Translations under genes and position numbers: made by a program
Shown here: positions 37,092 through 43,209 of the stretch, in pieces
Layout: every line of letters begins with the position of its first letter
Numbering within the stretch: the first letter of the stretch is position 1
From: Streptosporangium sandarakinum
GTDB taxonomy: Bacteria; Actinomycetota; Actinomycetes; Streptosporangiales; Streptosporangiaceae
Length of the DNA stretch: 64,000 nt
Direction: 5' to 3'
Assembly (NCBI RefSeq): GCF_013409935.1
Contig: NZ_JACCCO010000001.1
Location: 2,170,001 to 2,234,000, forward strand
Notes under the pieces: model-generated
Database searches by the model: none
Seen by the model: the letters and a program-made list of their open reading frames with translations, nothing else
What the model was told of the DNA's origin: nothing

Positions 37092-37991
37092 TCACGGGAT
37101 CGCCGGGTCCGGCCGGGCCGCGTCCCGTGCCGGTTTCCGGCCCGTCCCGGGGGCCGGGCCGGAAACCGGCGGGCGCAGGGCGGCCAGGGCTGCGGCGGGG
37201 TCGTCGGCGAAGAACCGGATCACCCGGACCTCCGCGCGGCGGCCGAACGGGCGGACCGCGACGACGGGCTCGGCCAGCTCGACGACCACGTTCGTCTGGG
37301 AGGAGACCGCCACGCCGAGCCGCCCGTCCTTCACGGTCACCATGCCGGACTCGCCGTAGCCGGACGCCCGCCGTACCGAGGAGATCAGCTCGCGGGGGAC
37401 GCGCAGGTCGAGGAAGACCCCGTACCGGACGCGCAGCTCACGATCGGAGACGACGTGGGGCCGGGTGGCGCAGGCGGCGCCGAACGCCAGGAGGAAGACG
37501 ACCGAGTAGACGTGCAGCGCGAGCATCACCAGGTGCACCGCCCACGGCACGCTCCCGCCCTGCAGCATCAGCTCCACGGCCGTCCCCTCCACCACCGTCG
37601 CGAACAGCAGGAGCAGGACCGTGGAGAACTGCCCCCGGGCGTACGGCACCGCGACCGCGCCCGGCGGGACGCCGTCGCGGCGGCGCGCCGCCCACAGCGC
37701 GAGGGAGGCCATGCTGCGGGCCTCGAACCCCATGAGCCTGCGCACCGGCTCCGGCACCAGCCGGCGCGCGACCCCCCGGACGGCGGCCCGGCGGCCCGCG
37801 CCGCGGCGGCGCTCGTCCCGGAACAGCCGGACGAAGGTCACCGCCTCCAGCGCGAACACCGCCGCGACGAGCCCCTCCGCCGCCATGACCACCGGGACCG
37901 GCAGCGGCGCCCCGGACAGCAGCAGCACCACGAGCACCAGCTCGGCGACCGGTACGGCGAGCAGCGCGGCACGCGCGATCCGGAGCGTCAT
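37092..37991 (-). CDS. Multi-helix membrane protein cotranscribed with a MerR regulator
   Basis: The ATG at 37991 overlaps the merR stop by four bases (ATGA) and has GGAGGGACG upstream. The 299-residue protein has about four membrane helices: residues 5-45 (two), and about 118-175 (two). A cytoplasmic Arg-rich loop lies between. The carboxyl half (180-280) is soluble, with SSVRRASGYGESGMVTVKDG and VVVELAEPVVAVRP, which resembles the PH-like domains of bacterial membrane proteins. The tail is Pro-rich. As the partner of a MerR regulator it could be a stress- or drug-responsive membrane protein. No transporter motif is visible and function is unknown. Confidence 0.82.
   Translation of the reverse strand: MTLRIARAALLAVPVAELVLVVLLLSGAPLPVPVVMAAEGLVAAVFALEAVTFVRLFRDERRRGAGRRAAVRGVARRLVPEPVRRLMGFEARSMASLALWAARRRDGVPPGAVAVPYARGQFSTVLLLLFATVVEGTAVELMLQGGSVPWAVHLVMLALHVYSVVFLLAFGAACATRPHVVSDRELRVRYGVFLDLRVPRELISSVRRASGYGESGMVTVKDGRLGVAVSSQTNVVVELAEPVVAVRPFGRRAEVRVIRFFADDPAAALAALRPPVSGPAPGTGRKPARDAARPDPAIP
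37129..37170 (+). terminator. Hairpin inside the 3' end of the convergent gene
   Basis: GCCGGTTTCCGGCCC (37129-37143) pairs exactly with GGGCCGGAAACCGGC (37156-37170) around 12 bases. It is 118 bases past the stop of the plus-strand penicillin-binding-protein gene and could end that transcript. It lies in codons for the Pro-rich tail of the minus-strand membrane protein. Confidence 0.6.
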
Positions 37992-38773
37992 CGTCCCTCC
38001 ACGGGCTTCTCCTCGGATCCCCGGGCGATCATGCCGATGGCCCGCCGGAACACCTCGGCCTGGGCGGGCGACACCTCGGCGTACAGCGTCCGCAGCCACC
38101 GTTCCGCCTCCGTGGAGGCGAGGTCGCCCATGGCCGCGGCCATCGCCGCCGCCTCGCCCGGAATGCAGGCCGCCACGTCGGCGGCGACCTCGGCGACGCG
38201 GGGATCGCCGAGGTCGGCCTCGGTCAGCTCGTCGAGCCGCTCGTAGACGGCCCTCCACCGGGCGGCGGCGGCCGGCTCGGTGAGCGGGCGCATCAGGCCG
38301 AGCAGCCGCTCGTGGCCCTCCGGGGTGACCGCGGTGTCCAGCAGCGCCAGCAGCTCGCGGTCGAGGTCGGCGAGCGCCGACTCCCCGGCCGGGAAGCCGC
38401 TCAGCACCTCCGCCACGCCGGGGGACACCGTCGCGTCGGGGTGCAGGCCGGCGGGGTCGGCCAGCAGGGCCGCCAGCCGGGCGCGCCGGGCGGCGATCGC
38501 CTGCTGCTGCCGGGCGAGGTCGGCGTCCAGCTCGGCCAGCACCTCCTCCAGGTCCCGGCCCCGGTCGTCGGCCAGCACGTCGCGGATCTCGTCCAGGGAC
38601 AGCCCCAGCTCGGCCAGCCTCCGCACCCGGGCCAGGGCGATCGCGTCACGCAGGCGGTAGTCCCGGTAGCCGTTGGTCAGCCTCTCCGGCTCGGGGAGGA
38701 GACCGATCCGGTGGTAGTGGCGCACCGTCCGGGTGGAGACCCCGGCCAGCGCGGCGAGTTCGCCGATCTTCAT
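37988..38773 (-). CDS. MerR-family transcriptional regulator
   Basis: The 261-residue protein starts MKIGELAALAGVSTRTVRHY, the standard MerR winged helix-turn-helix, with NGYRDYRLRDAIALARVRRL as the second wing. A long coiled-coil dimerisation helix (about 75-105) follows. The carboxyl domain of about 150 residues is helical and lacks the Cys pairs of metal sensors, so the ligand is probably organic. The -10 box ends 6 bases before the ATG and no ribosome site is present, so the mRNA is probably leaderless. It regulates its own promoter by the sign of the operator dyad, and is coupled by a 4-base overlap to a membrane protein gene. Confidence 0.93.
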   Translation of the reverse strand: MKIGELAALAGVSTRTVRHYHRIGLLPEPERLTNGYRDYRLRDAIALARVRRLAELGLSLDEIRDVLADDRGRDLEEVLAELDADLARQQQAIAARRARLAALLADPAGLHPDATVSPGVAEVLSGFPAGESALADLDRELLALLDTAVTPEGHERLLGLMRPLTEPAAAARWRAVYERLDELTEADLGDPRVAEVAADVAACIPGEAAAMAAAMGDLASTEAERWLRTLYAEVSPAQAEVFRRAIGMIARGSEEKPVEGR

Positions 38774-38779
38774 ACCGCC

Positions 38780-38811
38780 ATTAGAAACGTTGACGTCGCG
38801 ACAAGGTCAAC
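38780..38811 (-). promoter_or_regulatory. MerR-type promoter with 19-bp spacer and dyad
   Basis: On the minus strand, -35 TTGACC (38810-38805) and -10 TCTAAT (38785-38780) are separated by 19 bases, the overlong spacing that MerR proteins correct by twisting DNA. An exact inverted repeat, GTTGAC (38789-38794) and GTCAAC (38806-38811), spans the spacer. The start site would fall at the ATG of the merR gene. Confidence 0.85.
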
Positions 38812-38918
38812 GCGGAGCCTCCGTCCCGGGCGGGACGGAGGACCCCGGAGAACGCCCCGGGGCACCCGGGGACGGCGGTTCGCGGCCCGGCGCGACGTGG
38901 CCCGGAACGCCCCGTGGC

Positions 38919-39710
38919 TCAGCCGGCCTTACGGGACGGGGAGGTGAGGCCGGCCACGGCGGCGACGACCTCTGAGGGGTCGGCCAGGTCGGGCAGCACC
39001 ACGTCGGCGCCCGCCTCGTGCAGCGCGGCCGGCAGGGAGCGGCCGGTGGCGACGCCGATCATCGCGGCCCCGGCGATCCGGGCGGCCTGGACGTCGCGGG
39101 CCGAGTCGCCGATCAGCACGGTGTTGCCGCCGTCGAAGGCCGTGCCGTACTTGGCCCTGGCCCGGCCCTGGGCGACCTGGAGCAGGGTGGCCTTGGGGTA
39201 GACCTCCTCGCCGTAGCCGCCGACCTCGAAGTCGACGTGCCGGTCCAGGCCGAAGGCGGTCAGTTTGTGCACGGCGTTGCTCTTGATCGTGCCGGTGAGC
39301 ACCGACTGGACGGTGCCGTCGAGCCTGGCCACGGCCCTGAGCGCGTCGGCCGCGCCGGGCATCGTCCGGCCGTCCCGGGTCAGCAGGCCGCGTCGGGCCG
39401 CGAAGGCGACGGCCAGCGCGTCGAGGAACGCCGGCAGGTGGTCGTCGGTGGCGACGACCCCGTTCAGGGCGAGCATCTCGAAGACGATCTCGGAGTCCGG
39501 GCGGCCGTTGTGCTGGGTCAGCTTGACCAGCGGACGGCCGGTGACCCGGCGGAACGCCTCGGCGTACGCGTCGCGGGTCACGATGGACACGTCGACCAGC
39601 GTGAGGTCGATGTTCCAGAGAACCAGGCGGTTGATCGTGGCCTCCCGGGGGTGGGGGTCGCGGACGCCGCCGGGGCGGGGGCTCGCGGACGCCGGTGGTG
39701 AGGATGCCAA
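38919..39710 (-). CDS. HAD-superfamily hydrolase
   Basis: The frame from the only canonical upstream start (ATG, 39710) gives 263 residues, but its first 25 are Pro/Ser-rich and have no ribosome site. A strong GGGAGG lies 5 bases before an ATC at 39635, and the conserved fold begins right after it (RLVLWNIDLTLVDV), so translation may start at ATC. The HAD motif I is here N-I-D-x-T instead of the usual D-x-D: the nucleophile position is Asn and the second Asp is kept. Motif II is LTGTIKSN, motif III a Lys in YPKATLL, and motif IV LIGDSARDVQAA. Probably a phosphatase-like protein. With the Asn its activity is uncertain. Confidence 0.82.
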   Translation of the reverse strand: MASSPPASASPRPGGVRDPHPREATINRLVLWNIDLTLVDVSIVTRDAYAEAFRRVTGRPLVKLTQHNGRPDSEIVFEMLALNGVVATDDHLPAFLDALAVAFAARRGLLTRDGRTMPGAADALRAVARLDGTVQSVLTGTIKSNAVHKLTAFGLDRHVDFEVGGYGEEVYPKATLLQVAQGRARAKYGTAFDGGNTVLIGDSARDVQAARIAGAAMIGVATGRSLPAALHEAGADVVLPDLADPSEVVAAVAGLTSPSRKAG

Positions 39711-39843
39711 GGGTACGGCCGCCGCCGGGCCCGCGCCCCACCCGATGCCGAGGATGTACGGCCCGGTGGGGCGTCGGGTGTGACCGGGGGCGTCCGGTCC
39801 GGCGCACGCCGGATGTGCCCGAGGGCGTACGGCCCGGCGCGCG

Positions 39844-40479
39844 TCAGGCGTGGTCGAGGGCGTCGGCGAGGGTGTCGACGACCGGGACGCCGCAGGTCGC
39901 CAGGGCCGCCCTGCCGGTCACGCCCCCGCTGTAGAGCACCGCCCGCGCCCCGACGTGCTGCGCCGCGTGCGCGTCGTCGAGGCTGTCGCCGATCACCAGC
40001 ACGTCGGCGGGATCGACGCCGAGCGCCGCGAGGTGCGCCACCATCGACTCCGCCTTGCGGCTGCCGAAGCCGGCGAGCAGGCCGTCGATCCGCAGGAAGC
40101 GCCGGGCGATCCCCAGCTCGGTCACCTTGGGCACCAGCCGGTCGTGCGCCCACATGGACAGCAGCGACTGCCCGCCGCCCGACTCCTCCCAGCTCCGCAG
40201 GGTGGACAGCGCGTCGGCCGCGAGACCGCACTCCGGCATCAGCCGGTGGTAGTGCTCGTGGAACTCGAAGTCGAGCCTCTCCCACTCTCCGTCGAGGAGG
40301 GAACGGCCGAGCATGCGCTCGTAGGCCGCCCAGATGGGGCGGGAGTACACCGCCCGGAAGCCCTCGACGTCGTAGGGGGCCAGACCGTGGGGTTCGAAGA
40401 CCGCGTTCGTCGCCTCCACCACGGCGTGGATGTCGTGGAAGAGCGTGCCGTTCCAGTCCCAGACAATGTGTTTCGTCAT
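39844..40479 (-). CDS. HAD-superfamily phosphatase
   Basis: The ATG at 40479 begins the fold (MTKHIVWDWNGTLFHD) and gives 211 residues. The frame continues upstream, but that part is repetitive His/Gly/Ala-rich sequence. Motif I is DWNGT, motif II LSMWAHDRL, motif III Lys in FGSRKAESM, and motif IV VLVIGDSLDDAHAA. These mark a phosphoglycolate-phosphatase-like HAD-IA enzyme acting on small phosphates in the cytosol. No Shine-Dalgarno sequence is visible. It is the second of three HAD genes in 3 kb. Confidence 0.88.
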   Translation of the reverse strand: MTKHIVWDWNGTLFHDIHAVVEATNAVFEPHGLAPYDVEGFRAVYSRPIWAAYERMLGRSLLDGEWERLDFEFHEHYHRLMPECGLAADALSTLRSWEESGGGQSLLSMWAHDRLVPKVTELGIARRFLRIDGLLAGFGSRKAESMVAHLAALGVDPADVLVIGDSLDDAHAAQHVGARAVLYSGGVTGRAALATCGVPVVDTLADALDHA

Positions 40480-40531
40480 AGCCGCACAAGCGTAGCCCTC
40501 CACGACGGCATGGCCGCGCCGGGTGGGGCCC

Positions 40532-40563
40532 GCGTGACCTGCGTGACCTGCGTGACTCGCGTG
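40532..40563. repeat. 9-bp tandem repeat upstream of a HAD gene
   Basis: GCGTGACCT occurs twice exactly, then as GCGTGACTC, and then begins a fourth time. It lies between the HAD gene start at 40479 and the DUF6912 stop at 40620. It is probably a slippage repeat, though it is in a promoter position. Confidence 0.65.
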
Positions 40564-40619
40564 CCACGGCGACGCCGGGCATGCGCCGCCCGGCCCCGGG
40601 GCCGCCGCGCCGCGCGGGG

Positions 40620-41126
40620 TCAGCCGAGCAGGTCGGGCATCTCCTGGGTGGCGTACCACAGCAGCTCGTGGGCCTCGGCGCCGTCCACCGTGAACCGCGC
40701 GTCCTCGTCCCCGCGGTCGGCCTCGGGCAGCGCGGCGACCGCGGCCTCGACGTCCGCCGCCGCGGCCTCCTCGTCCACGTGGACCGCGGCGATCCGCGTC
40801 ATCGGGACCGCGGCGGCGAGCCGTACCCGGGCGCGCTCCTCCGGCTCCGCGCCCATGCTCACCTCGTCGTCCGGCACCTCGGCGGCGACGACGACCCGGC
40901 GCGCGGCCGCCTTGACCCCGTCGGCGCGGTCGGCGGCCAGCATCCGCAGGGACGCCCGGGCGGCGTCGGTCAGGGCGATGTACTCCAGCTCCTCGGTGTC
41001 ACCCGAGGCGTACCACTCGACCAGCGCGGGCGTGACCGCGTAGCCGGTCAGCGGGGCCGGGCCGAGCTCGCCCTCGGCGAGCACGCGGGCCAGCGCCGGA
41101 AGCGTGCAGGGCAGGTAGACGCGCAT
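40620..41126 (-). CDS. DUF6912 family protein
   Basis: The 168-residue protein starts MRVYLPCTLPALARVLAEG with an ATG at 41126. The frame is open to 41213, but the family begins at this Met. The segments GPAPLTGYAVTPALVEWY and DTEELEYIALTDAARASL are characteristic of a small actinobacterial family now called DUF6912. The sequence is acidic and cytosolic, with alternating helix and strand and no catalytic residues that I recognise. It is conserved in sequence, so it probably has a defined but unknown housekeeping role. It lies among HAD phosphatase genes on one strand. Whether they share a transcript is unclear, because a minisatellite lies upstream. Confidence 0.85.
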   Translation of the reverse strand: MRVYLPCTLPALARVLAEGELGPAPLTGYAVTPALVEWYASGDTEELEYIALTDAARASLRMLAADRADGVKAAARRVVVAAEVPDDEVSMGAEPEERARVRLAAAVPMTRIAAVHVDEEAAAADVEAAVAALPEADRGDEDARFTVDGAEAHELLWYATQEMPDLLG

Positions 41127-41247
41127 CCATGCCTCGATCTGTTCATCCCACACCGGCGCCGGTGCGGCGCCGATCACCCATCGAGTGTGCCAGCCCGGAC
41201 GGCCGGGCCGCACGCGGCGCGAGGCGAGGACACCGTGGGGGCACTGC

Positions 41248-41306
41248 GGGGGCGCCGTGAGGACGCTGTGGGGGCGCCGTGAGGACGCTGTGGGGACGCT
41301 GTGGGG
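41248..41306. repeat. 22-bp minisatellite
   Basis: Two exact tandem copies of a 22-bp unit (GGGGGCGCCGTGAGGACGCTGT at 41248-41269 without change at 41270-41291) are followed by a half unit GGGGACGCTGT and GGGG. Degenerate units precede them. It ends 3 bases before the stop of the downstream HAD gene. Confidence 0.85.
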
Positions 41307-41309
41307 ATC

Positions 41310-41954
41310 TCAGCGCAGCGGCACGCCGAGGATCGTCTCCAGCTCCGCGATGGTCTCCTCCGCCTCCCGGTGGTGCACGCCGACGATGCCCAGCGCGCGG
41401 GCGGCGACGATGTTGGCCTCGATGTCGTCGACGAACACGCACTCCTCACCGGTGAGGCGCACCCGGCCCAGGGCGTGCTCGAAGATCCTCGGCTCCGGCT
41501 TGCGCATGCCGACCTCGCCGGAGATGACGACCTCGTCGAAGAACTCCTCCCAGCCGTCACGGGGGTACTCGTTGGCCCAGGAGTTGGAGACCAGGCAGGT
41601 CCGCAGGCCCGCGGCGCGCGCCGCGCGGAGCATGTCGTACATCGGCTCGATCCGGAGGAACCCGGCGAACATCCTCTCCAGCAGCCCCTCGGCGGCCGGC
41701 GGCACGCCATCCGTCGTGATCAGCATGGCCGCCAGGGAGCGTTCGAAGTCGGGCCCGGAGATCTCCCCGCGTTCCAGGGCGTGCACGACGTTCTCGGCCG
41801 GCCCCGACCCCTCGTAGGCGTGCTGCACCAGCTCACGCATCACGCCGTGGTAGTGATCGGCGTCGATCCGGTCGGCGACGATCCAGTCGGTGATCGCCTC
41901 GGACAGGTTCGTCGTCAGCACCCCGCCCCAGTCGATGAGCACACCTTTGAGCAT
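41310..41954 (-). CDS. HAD-IA family hydrolase
   Basis: An AGAAGGAGGCGGG ribosome site directly precedes the ATG at 41954, giving 214 residues. Motif I is LIDWGGVLTTN (D-x-G-G-V, as in the YihX/epoxide-hydrolase amino-domain subgroup), motif II is CLVSNSW, motif III has Lys in GMRKPEPRIF, and motif IV is CVFVDDIEANIVAA. Typical substrates are sugar phosphates or flavin nucleotides. The third HAD of the cluster, it differs in motif I from the other two, so they are unlikely to be recent duplicates. Confidence 0.92.
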   Translation of the reverse strand: MLKGVLIDWGGVLTTNLSEAITDWIVADRIDADHYHGVMRELVQHAYEGSGPAENVVHALERGEISGPDFERSLAAMLITTDGVPPAAEGLLERMFAGFLRIEPMYDMLRAARAAGLRTCLVSNSWANEYPRDGWEEFFDEVVISGEVGMRKPEPRIFEHALGRVRLTGEECVFVDDIEANIVAARALGIVGVHHREAEETIAELETILGVPLR

Positions 41955-42169
41955 CCCGCCTCCTTCTCGGCATCGGCTCCAGATTAGGACGTATCCGGAC
42001 GAAGCCAACGGGGGTCCTATCCTCCCCCTGATCACCGGAGGGCGAAACACCCCCTCCGTCGCCTCTTCCTTATATTTCCGGAAAGAGCGTGGAATGCCGA
42101 TGGCTTTGCGTGGCGAACACCCATCTGACCAGGCATAAAGCGTTTCGGAAGCGCCGCGGGAGGAACGCT
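41955..42169. other. Lower-GC divergent spacer
   Basis: This spacer between a HAD gene on the minus strand and the P-type ATPase locus on the plus strand has AT-rich patches (CTTATATTTCCGG near 42068, GGCATAAAGCG near 42131). It may hold the promoter of the downstream locus. No gene is supported, although a 14-codon frame starting MPMALRG near 42094 is present. Confidence 0.4.
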
Positions 42170-42193
42170 ATGGGAATGGCGGCATGCCCATGA
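42170..42193 (+). CDS. Candidate leader peptide (7 residues)
   Basis: GGGAGGAACGCT, a strong ribosome site, precedes ATG. The frame reads MGMAACP and stops. Its TGA overlaps the ATG of the next mini-frame (ATGA), the usual sign of coupled translation. It is upstream of the locus encoding a membrane protein and a P-type ATPase. It could be a regulatory leader, but may be chance. Confidence 0.3.
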   Translation: MGMAACP

Positions 42194-42240
42194 AACAGCA
42201 CGTAGATGGCCTGATGAGGCTTCTGCGGGTTTTGTTTTGA
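42190..42240 (+). CDS. Candidate overlapping mini-ORF (16 residues)
   Basis: Reads MKQHVDGLMRLLRVLF, beginning in the ATGA overlap with the preceding mini-frame and ending 32 bases before the ribosome site and start of the 244-residue gene. Its codons (AAA, GTA, GAT, CTT, GTT, TTG, TTT) are unlike those of neighbouring genes, which argues either for an attenuator-like leader or against real coding. Confidence 0.28.
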   Translation: MKQHVDGLMRLLRVLF

Positions 42241-42272
42241 CCGTTTCCTCAGAACTCCGTCCAGGAGGGGCC

Positions 42273-43007
42273 ATGACAGTGAGTCAGACGTCGAGCCGGA
42301 CGTCGAGCCGGACGTCCCGGCCGTCACGCGGCCGCGCGACGGCAGGTTCCGCCGCGACGGCGCCGGAGCCCGCGGCGACCGGCCGGACGACGGAACAGCG
42401 CGGGACCGCGGAGCAGAGCACGGACGGCCACGCGCTGACGCTGAACCTGCCCATGCTGACCGTGCAGCTGCGTCCCCCGCACATGCACCTGCCGCACATC
42501 AACCGGCAGGAGGCGGGCCACGCCGTCGACACGGCCCGGTCCCTCCTCCCGCCGCCGGAACGGCTCGTCTACTACGGCGGGCTCGGCGCGCTCGCGGTCG
42601 CGGGACTGATCGAGTGGCCGGTGGCGGCGGCCATCGGGGTCGGAACGGTGATCGCCCAGCGTGCCCGCAGGGAGCGGGCCGCCGCGCCGCCCGTCCCGGC
42701 CTCCGGGCCGGGCTCCGTGAGCACCCCCGCCGAGGGCGCCGGGACGACCGGTACGGCGGGCACCACGCGCACCCGGGCCACCCGCGCCACCGGCGGCACG
42801 GCGCGGGCCACCGGAGGCACCGCCCGGACCACCCGGGCCACCCGGGCCACCTCGGCCGCCGGCGGCACGGCGCGGGCCACCCGGTCCACCGCCGCGGCCG
42901 CCAAGGCGGCCTCCCCGGCCGCCGGGGCCGCCAGAGCCGCCTCGCCCGCCACCCGGTCCGCGTCGCGGACCGCCCGCGCCGCGGGCGCGGAGGGCGCCTC
43001 CGGGTGA
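42273..43007 (+). CDS. Membrane protein with Ala/Thr/Arg-rich histone-H1-like tail
   Basis: The ATG has AGGAGGGG upstream and gives 244 residues. Residues 1-60 are Ser/Thr/Arg-rich. Residues 60-95 (LNLPMLTVQLRPPHMHLPHINRQ) carry His/Pro-rich sequence that could bind metal. One or two hydrophobic helices follow (about 104-132, LVYYGGLGALAVAGL). The last 110 residues are an irregular repeat of Thr-Arg-Ala and Gly-Gly-Thr-Ala-Arg-Ala units resembling the lysine/arginine tails of bacterial H1-like proteins, with Arg instead of Lys. It is 202 bases upstream of the P-type ATPase on the same strand, so the two probably act together. I know no named family. Confidence 0.78.
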   Translation: MTVSQTSSRTSSRTSRPSRGRATAGSAATAPEPAATGRTTEQRGTAEQSTDGHALTLNLPMLTVQLRPPHMHLPHINRQEAGHAVDTARSLLPPPERLVYYGGLGALAVAGLIEWPVAAAIGVGTVIAQRARRERAAAPPVPASGPGSVSTPAEGAGTTGTAGTTRTRATRATGGTARATGGTARTTRATRATSAAGGTARATRSTAAAAKAASPAAGAARAASPATRSASRTARAAGAEGASG

Positions 43008-43209
43008 CGGCGGCGGGCACGCCGGCACGGGAGGACGCCGGGAATCCCGGCGGTGCCCGCCGGAAGGGCACCGCCGGGGCATCCGGAGGACACCGGAGGG
43101 ACGTCCGGGGGGCGGCGGCGCGGGACGCGACGCCAGGGTGACAGGGCCGATCGGGCCATGATCCACGAGGCCGGGTCGGCCCGGTTTCCTTTTCACTGGA
43201 GAGAGCCGA

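Noticed and set aside
41217-41306. Possible CRISPR-like array
   Set aside because: The repeats are direct neighbours without spacers and there are no cas genes. It is a minisatellite.
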